Assembly: GCF_019916025.1 (NCBI RefSeq)
Contig: NZ_CP079737.1
Span: 434,001-498,000, forward strand
From: Paraclostridium bifermentans
GTDB taxonomy: Bacteria > Bacillota > Clostridia > Peptostreptococcales > Peptostreptococcaceae
Length of the DNA: 64,000 bases
Reading direction: 5' to 3'
Shown: piece by piece, positions 8,444 to 17,291 of the stretch
Position numbering within the stretch: position 1 is the first letter of the stretch
How the letters are laid out: each line of letters opens with the position of its first letter
Program-made: the position numbers and the translations under genes
The notes under the pieces: model-generated
What the model was told of the DNA's origin: nothing
Seen by the model: the letters and a program-made list of their open reading frames with translations, nothing else
Databases searched by the model: none

Positions 8444-9001
8444 TTAGCAAGTATGCTCATGATAATAGTATTTACAAGTATAAGGATATTCTTCCCACCA
8501 TCCAAAAGCAACTACAACGTTTGAAGTAGTAGTCAATCCAGTTAAGTAAACAACTAGAGATTGACCTGGAGGAAGTATTATTTGTCCACCATCTACGATT
8601 TCTGTTGAAACAGGACCTACCACTCTAGAAAAAATTGGAACACCAGAAGGTGTAGAAGCATTAATCATATATTGTACTTGACCATAAGGAACAGGTTGGG
8701 GATTAATAGTTAAATTAGTTACGTTTACTAGATTACTAGTACTCATTCCAACTGGCAAAGTAGAATTAACGTAGAAAGCAGCATCTACTGCAGCACCTGA
8801 TGGATTTTTTATAGTTATCACATTTACAAATAAATTTCTAGCAGAACCAGCTGGGTTAACTAATGCAGCTATAGCTGTAGTATTTACTCCTGTTGGATTC
8901 AATGCTGGAGTTTGACCTATAAAATATCTTCCTAATTCAGATTGATACAAAGCATAAGGGATAGAAATTTCTCTTTCAAATGAATTATTACCACATGTCA
9001 T
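8444..9001 (-). CDS. Small beta-rich protein with terminal cysteines, DUF6143-like
   Basis: 185 residues, no signal peptide or membrane helix, predicted almost entirely beta strand. It is rich in Asn, Thr, Val, Pro and Gly. A GRYFIGQTPAL...LVNP..SARNLFVNV segment near residues 24-62 resembles, from memory, proteins labelled DUF6143; I am not sure of the number. The only cysteines are C3, C176 and C185, all near the two ends, with an aromatic/His tail (KYYYHEHTC). A jellyroll-like domain with Cys-bearing ends recalls the layout of self-assembling spore appendage subunits. That comparison is architectural inference only; no sequence homology is claimed. The ribosome site AAAGGTG lies just below a 37-base inverted repeat. 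Confidence 0.6.
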   Translation of the reverse strand: MTCGNNSFEREISIPYALYQSELGRYFIGQTPALNPTGVNTTAIAALVNPAGSARNLFVNVITIKNPSGAAVDAAFYVNSTLPVGMSTSNLVNVTNLTINPQPVPYGQVQYMINASTPSGVPIFSRVVGPVSTEIVDGGQIILPPGQSLVVYLTGLTTTSNVVVAFGWWEEYPYTCKYYYHEHTC

Positions 9002-9017
9002 ATATTATCACCTTTAT

Positions 9018-9054
9018 ATATATATTAGGGATAATAGTTATCCCTAATATATAT
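9018..9054 (-). repeat. Perfect 17-bp inverted repeat in the leader of the 8444-9001 gene
   Basis: Arms 9018-9034 and 9038-9054 around TAG. The core of each arm is TTAGGGATAA / TTATCCCTAA. On the minus strand it lies a few bases before the ribosome site (9009-9015), so it is either an operator or a 5' mRNA hairpin. No T-tract follows, so it is not a standard terminator. Confidence 0.7.
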
Positions 9055-9166
9055 TATTCAAAATTATTTAAAATGTGTTAAAAAATTTAATTAAATATAC
9101 GAAAAATATCGAAGAAAGATGATTAAAAAATTATAAAAAATAATGATGAATTATTGAATTTAGTGT

Positions 9167-9193
9167 TAAAGAAAATCATCGATGGTTCGTAAT
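9167..9193 (+). promoter_or_regulatory. Sigma-D-like promoter candidate for the chemoreceptor gene
   Basis: TAAA (9167-9170), a 15-base spacer, then TTCGTAAT in the -10 position. The -10 is poor against CCGATAA, but TAAA plus spacer is nearly identical to the strong site at 44997. It lies about 110 bases before a chemotaxis gene. The rest of the 300-base gap holds only AT-rich sequence and the inverted repeat at 9018. Confidence 0.35.
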
Positions 9194-9301
9194 ATTATAA
9201 GTAGAACATTTTAGAGGTTAAATGTTGAAAATGGGTTGTTAAAAAGTTGTTAATATAAATTATATGTTAACAAATAAGGTTAAAAAAGGAGGAATAATTG
9301 T

Positions 9302-11383
9302 ATGAAATCAAAAATTAAAACTAATATTAAGTACAAAAATAAAAGTATAAAAACTCAGCTTACTTTTATAATAGTATGTGTAGTAGTAGTTTGTTGTTTA
9401 CTGTTAGGATCAATTACGAGTTACTTAAACTATAAAACTTCGAATGAGATTTTAGCAAATGCTGCTTTAGAAAATACTAAACAAGCATCACAAACAGTTG
9501 CACAAAAGATAAAGAATCTTAAAGATGCAACAATACAAACTGGTACAATAAAGGAACTTTCAGATCCTAAGGTAAGTGTTGAGGAGAAGAAAAATATTAT
9601 AGCTAGAGAAGAGAAACTTACAGGATTAACTCTAGGACAAATTATATATGCAGATGGAAAGGATCTTTTCAGTGGAAAAGATTATTCATCTAGAGACTAT
9701 TTTAAAATATCTATGCAAGGAGACGCATACATGAGTAGTCCTGTTGTAAGTAAAGTAACAGGAGATCTTACAATGGTAGTTTCAGCACCTATTTGGGAAA
9801 ATGGAATACAAGGAAGCAAGATTGTAGGTATAGTAACTTTTGACGTAGATAAAAACTTTTTAAATGATATAGTTAATAATATAAAGATAAGTAAAAATAG
9901 TTATGCTTATTTAATAGATAGCAAGGGAACAACTATTGCACATAAGGATGTGAGTCTTGTAGCTGTTCAAAACTCTATAAAAGAGGCAAAAACAAATTCA
10001 AGTGTAAAATCATTTGCAGAAGCTGATAAAAAACTTATATCAGGTGAAACAGGAAATGCAGATGTAGAATTAAAAGGAGAAAAATGGATACTATCATATG
10101 CTCCAGTTGAAAATACTGATGGATGGGGAGTTGGAATAATGACCAACAAAGCAGATTTCCTTGGGCCGGTATATACTTCAATTGGGACAACTATTGGATT
10201 AGCAATAATATTTACTATAGTATCATTTATAGCAGCTATAAAGTTTGCTAATAAGATAGGAAATCCACTAAAAGCTTGTAGCGAAAGACTTAAAAAATTA
10301 GCAGAAGGAGATTTAAACTCAGAAACTCCACAAATAAATGAAGAAAATGAAATTGGATTATTAGCTAATGCTACAAATAAAATAGTTATTGATATGAGTG
10401 AAATGATTAGTACATTAATGTATGTATTAACAGAGATAAGTAATGGAAATTTAGATTTAGATACAAATGATGAAAAATTAAGTCATTTATTCATAAATGA
10501 TTTTGAACCTATGTTAGTAGCTGTAAATAAAATTATTGATAGTTTAAATAGTACATTAGATCAAATAAACATAGCTGGAGAACAAGTTGCAATTAGCTCG
10601 ATACAGTTATCAGAAGGAGCTCAAGTTCTTTCTCAAGGAGCAACGGAACAAGCTAGTTCTATCCAAGAACTTTCTGCAACTATAAGTGAAGTATCAGATC
10701 AAATTCAACAAACAGCTAAAAATGCAGTAAAAGCTAAGGCTATTTCAACAAAATCAAGTGTTGCTACAGATAAAGGTAAAAAGCAAATGCAAGAGATGAT
10801 TACAGCTATGGATGAAATAAGCAGCACTTCAAATAGAATTGGAGATATAATTAAAAATATTGATGACATAGCATTCCAAACTAATATTTTAGCATTAAAT
10901 GCAGCAGTAGAAGCAGCTCGTGCTGGAGAAGCAGGTAAAGGATTTGCAGTAGTTGCGGATGAAGTAAGAAATCTAGCTGAAAAATCAGCACAAAGTGCAA
11001 AAGATACAGCTGAGCTAATTGAAAGATCTTTACTAGCTATAGAAAATGGATCAAAGATTGTATCAGAAACAGCAATATCTCTTGAAGAAGTTGTTAATGG
11101 AGCTAAGACTTCATCTGAAGTTATACAAGAAATAGCGGACGCAAGTAATGAACAAGCTCAGCATATAAATCAAGTAAATACTGGAATGGAACAAATTTCA
11201 GTAGTAGTTCAAACAAACTCAGCAACTTCTGAAGAAAGTGCTGCAGCAAGCGAAGAACTATCAAGCCAAGCTAATATGTTAAGAGATCTTATTGGACAGT
11301 TTAAATTAAAAAATAATCAAGATAAGAAAGATAAGTATTTTGATGGAAAAATGTTATTTGACACAGAAGATTTTGAAATGTAA
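9302..11383 (+). CDS. Methyl-accepting chemotaxis protein
   Basis: 693 residues. Membrane helix 1 at about 22-45, an extracellular dCache-like ligand domain (about 46-295, including the [17 protein letters not shown] and [13 protein letters not shown]-like segments), membrane helix 2 at about 296-320, a HAMP domain, and a long cytoplasmic coiled coil. The highly conserved CheA/CheW-binding hairpin tip is present ([35 protein letters not shown]), with flanking methylation-type Glu/Gln sites. It would sense a small extracellular ligand and control CheA. It has a strong AAGGAGG ribosome site, stands alone, and ends at a terminator; CheV is encoded 2 kb downstream. The ligand is not predictable. 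Confidence 0.95.
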   Translation: MKSKIKTNIKYKNKSIKTQLTFIIVCVVVVCCLLLGSITSYLNYKTSNEILANAALENTKQASQTVAQKIKNLKDATIQTGTIKELSDPKVSVEEKKNIIAREEKLTGLTLGQIIYADGKDLFSGKDYSSRDYFKISMQGDAYMSSPVVSKVTGDLTMVVSAPIWENGIQGSKIVGIVTFDVDKNFLNDIVNNIKISKNSYAYLIDSKGTTIAHKDVSLVAVQNSIKEAKTNSSVKSFAEADKKLISGETGNADVELKGEKWILSYAPVENTDGWGVGIMTNKADFLGPVYTSIGTTIGLAIIFTIVSFIAAIKFANKIGNPLKACSERLKKLAEGDLNSETPQINEENEIGLLANATNKIVIDMSEMISTLMYVLTEISNGNLDLDTNDEKLSHLFINDFEPMLVAVNKIIDSLNSTLDQINIAGEQVAISSIQLSEGAQVLSQGATEQASSIQELSATISEVSDQIQQTAKNAVKAKAISTKSSVATDKGKKQMQEMITAMDEISSTSNRIGDIIKNIDDIAFQTNILALNAAVEAARAGEAGKGFAVVADEVRNLAEKSAQSAKDTAELIERSLLAIENGSKIVSETAISLEEVVNGAKTSSEVIQEIADASNEQAQHINQVNTGMEQISVVVQTNSATSEESAAASEELSSQANMLRDLIGQFKLKNNQDKKDKYFDGKMLFDTEDFEM

Positions 11384-11391
11384 CATTAAAT

Positions 11392-11434
11392 AAAAATAAC
11401 TGAACTTACATAAGTAAGTTCAGTTATTTTTTTA
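11392..11434. terminator. Terminator between chemoreceptor and patatin genes
   Basis: Long stem (about 11392-11409 with 11414-11431) with A-run left and T-run right; bidirectional. Confidence 0.9.
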
Positions 11435-12272
11435 TAAAATCTAAAATTTTATCATATAACTCCTTAGCATCATCATATCCTTCTTCATATAATGATGTGA
11501 GTTTTTTAGCATTCTTTTCAATTTGGCTAACATTAACTGGTTTTTTAGGTCTAATAACTAAGACATCCCCATCTTTTTCTAATTGATTTACTAAAGTAAG
11601 ACTTTTGTTATAATTTAAATGTCTATTTTCAATTACTTTAATAAGATTTGGGTATTTCTTGTATTTTTTATTTACAATAGGAAGAAATTTTTGTTTGTTT
11701 TTTTTGTAAGTAACATCTCTAGTTAAAACAACTATATTCTTTTTATATCCTTGATTTAAAGAATACTCGATAGGTATTGAATCGGATACACCACCATCTA
11801 CCAATTTAAAATCATCTATTTCTACTATATTTGCAAACATAGGTATTGAACAAGATGCTTGCATATAAATTATTTCTTTTTTCAAATCTTTTAACTCAAA
11901 GTATTCTGGAGATCCAGTTTCACAATTAGTAGCAACCACTACGAATTTAGATTTAGATTTAGCAAAAGTATCATAGTCATAAATATTTAGTTCATTAGGA
12001 ATTTTATTGAACATAAAATCCATACCAAAAATTGATCCAGTTTTAATTAAATTAGAAAAACTTAAATACCTTTTATCGTTTAGATAGTCTACAGTAGCAT
12101 TATATGCTCTTTTATATTGTTTTGATAAATACGAAGAAGCATGACAACTACCAGCAGATACACCGATTGTTATATCAACTTCTATATTTTTTTCTATAAA
12201 AAAATCTAAAACTCCAGCGGTGTATATACCACGCATACCGCCACCTTCTAATATTAAGCCTATTTTATTCAT
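11424..12272 (-). CDS. Patatin-like phospholipase family protein
   Basis: 282 residues with all patatin catalytic elements: oxyanion loop GGGMRG (residues 10-15), nucleophile elbow GVSAG with Ser39, and the dyad aspartate in DGG (Asp159). It resembles the YjjU subgroup of bacterial patatins. The expected activity is hydrolysis of acyl esters of phospholipids or other lipids. There is no signal peptide, so it acts in the cytoplasm or at the inner membrane face. The stop codon overlaps the terminator shared with the chemoreceptor. Its physiological substrate is unknown. Confidence 0.9.
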   Translation of the reverse strand: MNKIGLILEGGGMRGIYTAGVLDFFIEKNIEVDITIGVSAGSCHASSYLSKQYKRAYNATVDYLNDKRYLSFSNLIKTGSIFGMDFMFNKIPNELNIYDYDTFAKSKSKFVVVATNCETGSPEYFELKDLKKEIIYMQASCSIPMFANIVEIDDFKLVDGGVSDSIPIEYSLNQGYKKNIVVLTRDVTYKKNKQKFLPIVNKKYKKYPNLIKVIENRHLNYNKSLTLVNQLEKDGDVLVIRPKKPVNVSQIEKNAKKLTSLYEEGYDDAKELYDKILDFIKK

Positions 12273-12462
12273 AGTATATCCTTTCTACAAAAACATTGAT
12301 ATATGCAAAGTTATTAACTTATAAATTGCTTTAAATATAAAATTATTATAAATTAATAACTTTATATTGTCTAGCTTTGAAGAATTTAACTTAGCTATAA
12401 ATTATTTAATCCGTATATAAATAATATGATTATAAATTATTATCATATTTAGGAGTGAACTG

Positions 12463-13338
12463 ATGATTAATAGTATAAATAAAAATTCTTATGATGTAGG
12501 AAATAAAACAAATATGGCTACAAGTAATAAAGAACAGTTAAAACAACAAATAAAAACTCCAAGCCAAGAATGTGAAGCTATAGTAAGTAGAATTAAAGAT
12601 GAATTGAAAAAATCAACCTTAATAGCGATAAAAATTATAAGTGGAGAAAATATAAATAAATCAGAAGAAAAATTTATAAACCTTAAATATCCTGATATAA
12701 AAAAATTAGCTGAAAAATTGAACAAAGATATAAAGCAATTAAAGATTTTAATAAAAAATTGTAATTCAGATGAAGAAAGAAAAGAATTAATAAATAGAGA
12801 AATAAATAATGTAAAGCTTATGGGGAAAAAGGGGTTAATATCGGAAGTTGAAGTGAAGTTAAAATTAGGAGCTTTAAGTGAAGTAGAAAAATTTTCGAAT
12901 ACAGTGAAAATAGAAAATAAAAAGATTGAGGTTATAGCAATAAAGTTATTGAAGAATCAAAATTTAACTTCAAAAGAACTTGCTTTAATAGAAGAAAAAA
13001 TACCAGATATAAAGCAAATAATTAACAAAATAATTAAAGAGAATAAATCATTAAAAGATGAGATTAACAATTGTAATAGAACTGAAGAAAAACAACAAAA
13101 AATATCAAAGACTTTTAATGACTTAGACAGTTTATTTAAGAATAATAGAATTTCAGATTTAGAGTTTAAGTTAAATTTATTTTATATAAATAGTTTAGAA
13201 AAGGAAATTAAAAAAGAAAAAAATAAACAGATTTGGATTAATCCTTATTTTTATTTAAATACTTCATCACTAGTTGATAATTTAAGTGGAGTGTTAATAA
13301 TTATAGTAATTATTATAGCTATTTTAAAATTTATATAA
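12463..13338 (+). CDS. Uncharacterised tail-anchored protein with an internal duplication
   Basis: 291 residues, Lys/Glu/Asn/Ile rich, mostly helical or coiled coil, ending in one hydrophobic helix (about 272-290) with almost nothing after it. There is no signal peptide, so a C-terminal membrane anchor with a cytoplasmic body is likely. Two related units of about 90 residues can be aligned: roughly 52-140 and 157-242. Matching landmarks are IAIKIISGENINKSE / IAIKLLKNQNLTSKE, YPDIKKLAEKLNKDIK / IPDIKQIINKIIKENK, KNCNSDEE / NNCNRTEE and LISEVEVKLKL / RISDLEFKLNL. I do not recognise the family. The ribosome site AGGAG precedes the ATG. It lies alone between a lipase and cheV. Confidence 0.7.
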   Translation: MINSINKNSYDVGNKTNMATSNKEQLKQQIKTPSQECEAIVSRIKDELKKSTLIAIKIISGENINKSEEKFINLKYPDIKKLAEKLNKDIKQLKILIKNCNSDEERKELINREINNVKLMGKKGLISEVEVKLKLGALSEVEKFSNTVKIENKKIEVIAIKLLKNQNLTSKELALIEEKIPDIKQIINKIIKENKSLKDEINNCNRTEEKQQKISKTFNDLDSLFKNNRISDLEFKLNLFYINSLEKEIKKEKNKQIWINPYFYLNTSSLVDNLSGVLIIIVIIIAILKFI

Positions 13339-13454
13339 TATTTTAATAATAGATACACGAATATAGGTAAATACGTATCTCTAGATTTAAAAGAATCTTC
13401 CGTATATATAGAAAGTATATTTTATAGTTGAAAATAAGAAATCGGGAGGTAACT

Positions 13455-14381
13455 ATGGGCGTTTCAGAGAACACTAGTAAAACAAAAATTCTTTTAGAAT
13501 CGGGAACAAATGAACTTGAAATTATGGAGTTTACTATAGCAGGTGAATTATTTGGTATAAATGTTGCGAAAGTTAGAGAAATAATGATTGCGCAACCAGT
13601 AAAACAAATGCCTAACTCACATGAATTAGTAGAAGGTGTATTTAAGCCTAGAAATGAAATTATAACAGTTATAGATTTAGGTAGATATCTAAACTTACCT
13701 AAAACAGAAAATAAAAATAATGATATATTTATTGTAACTCATTTTAACAAATTAAACTTTGCTTTCCATGTTGAATCTGTAGTAGGTATTGCAAGAGTAT
13801 CATGGCAAGCTATAAAAAAACCAGATAAAGTAATTTACGGTGGAGATGAAGGAGTATCAACTGGTATAGCAGAATATAAAGATAGACTTATAACTATACT
13901 AGACTTTGAAAAAATTATTGCAGAAATAAGTCCTGAGTCAAGTATTCAATATGAAGAAATAGATAGATTAGGTAAGCGTAAAGACACTGACAAAACTATA
14001 CTAATAGTAGAAGATTCAATGTTACTTTCTAAGATGATAGTTGAATGTTTACACAAAGCGGGATACAAAAACACAATAAAAGTTGATAATGGGCAAGAGG
14101 CATGGGAATACTTAGAAGAAGTTAAGACTTGCGGAGAGCCAGTTAAAAAGCATGTTTCATGTATAGTTTCAGACATTGAAATGCCATTAATGGATGGACA
14201 TAGATTAACAAAACTTGTAAAAGATGATAGTGTGCTTAAAGACATACCTTTAATATTATTCTCTTCATTAATAAGTGAAGAAATGAGAATAAAAGGTAAA
14301 TCTATAGGTGCAGACGAACAAATAACTAAACCAGAAATTGCTAATTTAGTTAGCATAATTGATAGATTAGTAGAAAAATAA
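13455..14381 (+). CDS. cheV: Chemotaxis coupling protein CheV (CheW-REC)
   Basis: 308 residues from the ATG at 13455, which has GGGAGG 6 bases upstream; the TTG/ATG-like codons upstream in frame have no ribosome site. Residues about 20-155 are a CheW-like domain (EFTIAGELFGINVAKVREI, VEGVFKPRNEIITVIDLGRYL), which couples receptors to CheA. Residues about 180-305 form a response-regulator receiver domain with acidic ILIVEDS, phospho-acceptor Asp in VSDIEMP, Ser/Thr in LFSS and Lys in ITKPE. CheV adjusts receptor-kinase coupling and adaptation. It is separate from any che operon here, but near a chemoreceptor. Confidence 0.93.
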   Translation: MGVSENTSKTKILLESGTNELEIMEFTIAGELFGINVAKVREIMIAQPVKQMPNSHELVEGVFKPRNEIITVIDLGRYLNLPKTENKNNDIFIVTHFNKLNFAFHVESVVGIARVSWQAIKKPDKVIYGGDEGVSTGIAEYKDRLITILDFEKIIAEISPESSIQYEEIDRLGKRKDTDKTILIVEDSMLLSKMIVECLHKAGYKNTIKVDNGQEAWEYLEEVKTCGEPVKKHVSCIVSDIEMPLMDGHRLTKLVKDDSVLKDIPLILFSSLISEEMRIKGKSIGADEQITKPEIANLVSIIDRLVEK

Positions 14382-14383
14382 AT

Positions 14384-14416
14384 AAAATAGGTACATGCTA
14401 GCATGTACCTATTTTT
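14384..14416. terminator. Terminator between cheV and GNAT genes
   Basis: Near-perfect palindrome around GCTAGC with A-run left and T-run right; serves both converging genes. Confidence 0.88.
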
Positions 14417-14945
14417 ATATTTCAGAGTATTTCATTACTGTATTAGTTAAAAAATTACTAAAATTATTAAACTCAGACTTATTTATATCATTTGGATAAG
14501 TCATGATTTTTAGTTCATGAGCAGGTGTATCTTTTCTATAAGATGGATGAGTATGATCAAAACATTGTAATTTAAACCCTAATTTTGAATAAAAATTTAA
14601 TCTCTTAATAGATACATCATCCAAAGGTGGATCTATTTCTAAAATTACATTTTTATTAATTTGACAAAACTCTTTAATGACTTTAGAGCCATAGCTTTTT
14701 CCTCTTAAATTTGAAGAAATTGCAAAATGCTCTATATATACAAATTCGCCTAAATTCCAATAAAATAAAAGTCCAATTAGTGACTCAGATTCACAAAGGG
14801 CCATGCAGTAATATCTTTCATCTTGTAAAGCTAAAACTTGATCCTCTAAAGTTCTTTGTTCAAATAATGGAAAGCTTGTATTATACATATTTATTATATC
14901 GTTCCAATATTTATTATTCTCAGATTGAATTCTTAAAAATTCCAT
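14415..14945 (-). CDS. GNAT-family N-acetyltransferase
   Basis: 176 residues. The acetyl-CoA binding core is visible: VYIEHFAISSNLRGKSYGSKVIKEF, where the R-G-K-S-Y-G stretch is the pyrophosphate-binding loop (motif A), followed by NVILEIDPP and RLNFYSKLGFKL (motif B). It would transfer an acetyl group to an amine of unknown identity. GAGGTG lies before the ATG at 14945. It is monocistronic. Confidence 0.88.
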   Translation of the reverse strand: MEFLRIQSENNKYWNDIINMYNTSFPLFEQRTLEDQVLALQDERYYCMALCESESLIGLLFYWNLGEFVYIEHFAISSNLRGKSYGSKVIKEFCQINKNVILEIDPPLDDVSIKRLNFYSKLGFKLQCFDHTHPSYRKDTPAHELKIMTYPNDINKSEFNNFSNFLTNTVMKYSEI

Positions 14946-15121
14946 ATTATCACCTCATAAAAGTTATCTATATTTTGGTTAAATTGTCTAACATTATATC
15001 ATATCTAAAAATTTATGCAAATTAAGCATATAAAGTATTGATTGTGTGTATAGATGTTTATATTATTATCTATAAAGAAAATATTATTTATCAAAATAAA
15101 TAAGAGGGATGGGAATCATTA

Positions 15122-17101
15122 ATGAAAATTTTAAGTCATGGATGTACGCTAGATTGTTTTGATTGTTGTAAGTTTAATGTATATGTAGAAGATGAAAAAG
15201 TTATAAAAATAGAGGGTGATAAAAACCACCCTTATACAAAAGGATTTATATGCAATAAAGGAAGAGCTCATTTAAAAAGACTAAATCATCCAGAAAGAAT
15301 ATATAATCCGTTGATAAAAATAGATGGAGTTTGGAATGAAATTAGTTTTGAAGAAGCTATAAATATAATTGCCCAAAAATTAAAGATATATAAAGATAAA
15401 TACTCATCAAAATCTATACTATATTACACTCAATACGGAAGTGGTTCAGTTTTAAAAGATATAGGTGATATCTTCTTTAATTTTTATGGCGGAGTAAGTA
15501 AAAGCAAGGGAGGCCCTTGTTGGAGTGCTGGAATAAAAGCTCAAAAATATGATTATGGTACCTGTAAAAGTCATTCGTTAGAAGGTATGTTAAATAGTAA
15601 AAGTATTTTTATATGGGGAAAAAATCCTGCGTATACTACAATACATACATTTCAAATGATAAAAAAAGCAAAATCTAAAGGAGCAAAGGTAGTTGTTATA
15701 GATCCAATATACACAGATACAGCTAAGATTGCAGATAGATATATACGAATAAACCCAGGTACAGATGGAGCATTAGCTATGGCTATGACAAAAATTATAA
15801 TACAAAAAGGAATTTGTGATAATGATTATATAGATAAATACGTATTAGGATTTGATATATATAAAGATTATATACTTAATTTAGATTTAGATGAATTATT
15901 AAATGAATGTGGAGTACAGCTCAATATAGTAGAAGAATTAGTAGAATTATATACAGATAGGTATTCTACTATATATATAGGGTATGGAACACAAAAATAT
16001 AAAAATGGAGGAAATAATATAAGAGCTATAGATGCTTTAGGGGCTATAACTGGGCAAATAGGATTTGCTGGTGGAGGTATTAATTATGCAAACAAAGTAT
16101 ATCCATCAGTTTTAAATACAGATCCATTTAATAGTGAAGATTATTGTGATAATAGATTTTTCTATACTAGCCACATTAGTAAGTTTATAAAAGAATCTAT
16201 GAATAGTAAAACTCCTATCAAAATGGCAGTTATAACAAAGAGTAATTTATTAAATCAACTAGCTGATGTAGTAGATATAAAACAAGCTTTTAATTATATA
16301 GAGTTCAAAGTGTGTTTCGATATGTTTATGACAGATACTGCAAAAGAGTGTGATTTATTTATACCATGTACAAATACTTTGGAGAGTGAAGATTTATTAT
16401 ATTCATCAATGACAAATCCTTATATTATATATAATGAAAAAGTAGTAAATCCTCAAAATAAACTAATGGATGAATATTATTTTTTTATGGAATTAGCAAA
16501 ACGTTTAAACATAAAAGATTATCCAATGGTATCTAAGTTAGAATATATATGTGAGGTAATAAAGCCATTGATGGAACTTGATAGAAATATAAATTTAGAT
16601 ACAATAAAAAATAATTATTTGACTATACATAACCCTATAGCATGGGAAGATAAAATATTTGAAACTCCATCAAAAAAAATTGAACTATATTCAAACGATG
16701 CTATCCTAGATGGTGCAAATCCAATTCCTAGATATATAAAATCTGAGAAAAGAAATAAGTATAGATTACTAACTAATCACTGCAGAGATAGTATTTCTAG
16801 TCAGCATATGATGGATAAAGAGGAAATAGCAAAAGCGTATATAAATGAAGAAATGGCAGATAGAGAAGATATTAAAGAAAATGATATTGTAAAACTAGTT
16901 AGTAAAAATAGAAGTATAAAAGTTCAAATTAAAATAACTGACAGTGTAGGAGATAATACAATTTTAATTTATGTTGGATGGTGGAAAAAACATGGTAATC
17001 CAAATGTTTTAACATATAGTGGAATTTCAGATATGGGAGGGCAAGTAACCTATAATGAAACATTTGTGGAAATAGATAAATGGGTTAACAGGGTTAAATA
17101 A
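15122..17101 (+). CDS. Molybdopterin-dependent oxidoreductase, DMSO-reductase family, single subunit
   Basis: 659 residues. The N-terminal iron-sulfur domain has cysteines C8, C12, C16 and C44 (the CxxxCxxxC...C ligands of a 4Fe-4S cluster). Then come the molybdopterin-binding domains: GGPCWSAG near residues 130-137, VVIDPIYTDTAKIADRYIRINPGTDGALAMAM, GAITGQIGFAGGG, and the C-terminal dinucleotide-binding domain (residues about 545-655). C133 is at the position where this superfamily supplies the metal ligand (Cys, Sec or Ser), so cysteine coordination is likely. There is no twin-arginine signal and no partner electron-transfer subunit nearby, so it is probably cytoplasmic with a soluble donor. 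The substrate cannot be assigned. Confidence 0.88.
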   Translation: MKILSHGCTLDCFDCCKFNVYVEDEKVIKIEGDKNHPYTKGFICNKGRAHLKRLNHPERIYNPLIKIDGVWNEISFEEAINIIAQKLKIYKDKYSSKSILYYTQYGSGSVLKDIGDIFFNFYGGVSKSKGGPCWSAGIKAQKYDYGTCKSHSLEGMLNSKSIFIWGKNPAYTTIHTFQMIKKAKSKGAKVVVIDPIYTDTAKIADRYIRINPGTDGALAMAMTKIIIQKGICDNDYIDKYVLGFDIYKDYILNLDLDELLNECGVQLNIVEELVELYTDRYSTIYIGYGTQKYKNGGNNIRAIDALGAITGQIGFAGGGINYANKVYPSVLNTDPFNSEDYCDNRFFYTSHISKFIKESMNSKTPIKMAVITKSNLLNQLADVVDIKQAFNYIEFKVCFDMFMTDTAKECDLFIPCTNTLESEDLLYSSMTNPYIIYNEKVVNPQNKLMDEYYFFMELAKRLNIKDYPMVSKLEYICEVIKPLMELDRNINLDTIKNNYLTIHNPIAWEDKIFETPSKKIELYSNDAILDGANPIPRYIKSEKRNKYRLLTNHCRDSISSQHMMDKEEIAKAYINEEMADREDIKENDIVKLVSKNRSIKVQIKITDSVGDNTILIYVGWWKKHGNPNVLTYSGISDMGGQVTYNETFVEIDKWVNRVK

Positions 17102-17181
17102 GAACCATAATAACCAATAAAACTAAAGCTAAAAATTAAATTGAAAAATTTTGAACAAATTATAGTTCTACGAAATATTGC

Positions 17182-17201
17182 ATTTTCAGTATGTTGAAAA
17201 T
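17182..17201 (+). promoter_or_regulatory. Inverted repeat upstream of sigma-54 promoter, possible activator site
   Basis: ATTTTCA (17182-17188) and its exact complement TGAAAAT (17195-17201) with a 6-base spacer, 33 bases before the -24 element. It is a candidate binding site for the activator encoded at 17910, although AT-rich dyads arise easily by chance. Confidence 0.35.
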
Positions 17202-17233
17202 TATAAATAAGATTTAATGTAAAACTTTAAAAC

Positions 17234-17249
17234 TGGCATAGTAATTGCT
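17234..17249 (+). promoter_or_regulatory. Sigma-54 promoter (-24/-12)
   Basis: TGGCAT, A, four bases, TTGCT: matches the TGGCAC-N5-TTGCW consensus at the invariant GG and GC dinucleotides with correct spacing, 43 bases before the start of the thioredoxin-like gene. A sigma-54 activator is encoded next door. Confidence 0.75.
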
Positions 17250-17291
17250 CTATATTAATAGTACAAAATTATATATGGAGGATTTATTAAT

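Noticed and set aside
8444-9001. Direct assignment of the small beta-rich protein as an Ena (DUF3992) subunit
   Set aside because: Only the general layout matches; I cannot align it to Ena sequences, so the idea is kept as a hypothesis.
13386-13412. Possible sigma-D promoter before cheV
   Set aside because: TAGA and CCGTATAT are both off consensus and spacing is imprecise; in AT-rich DNA this is not convincing.
14711-15025. 104-codon plus-strand frame antisense to the GNAT gene
   Set aside because: It overlaps a well-supported acetyltransferase and has no recognisable domain or ribosome site.
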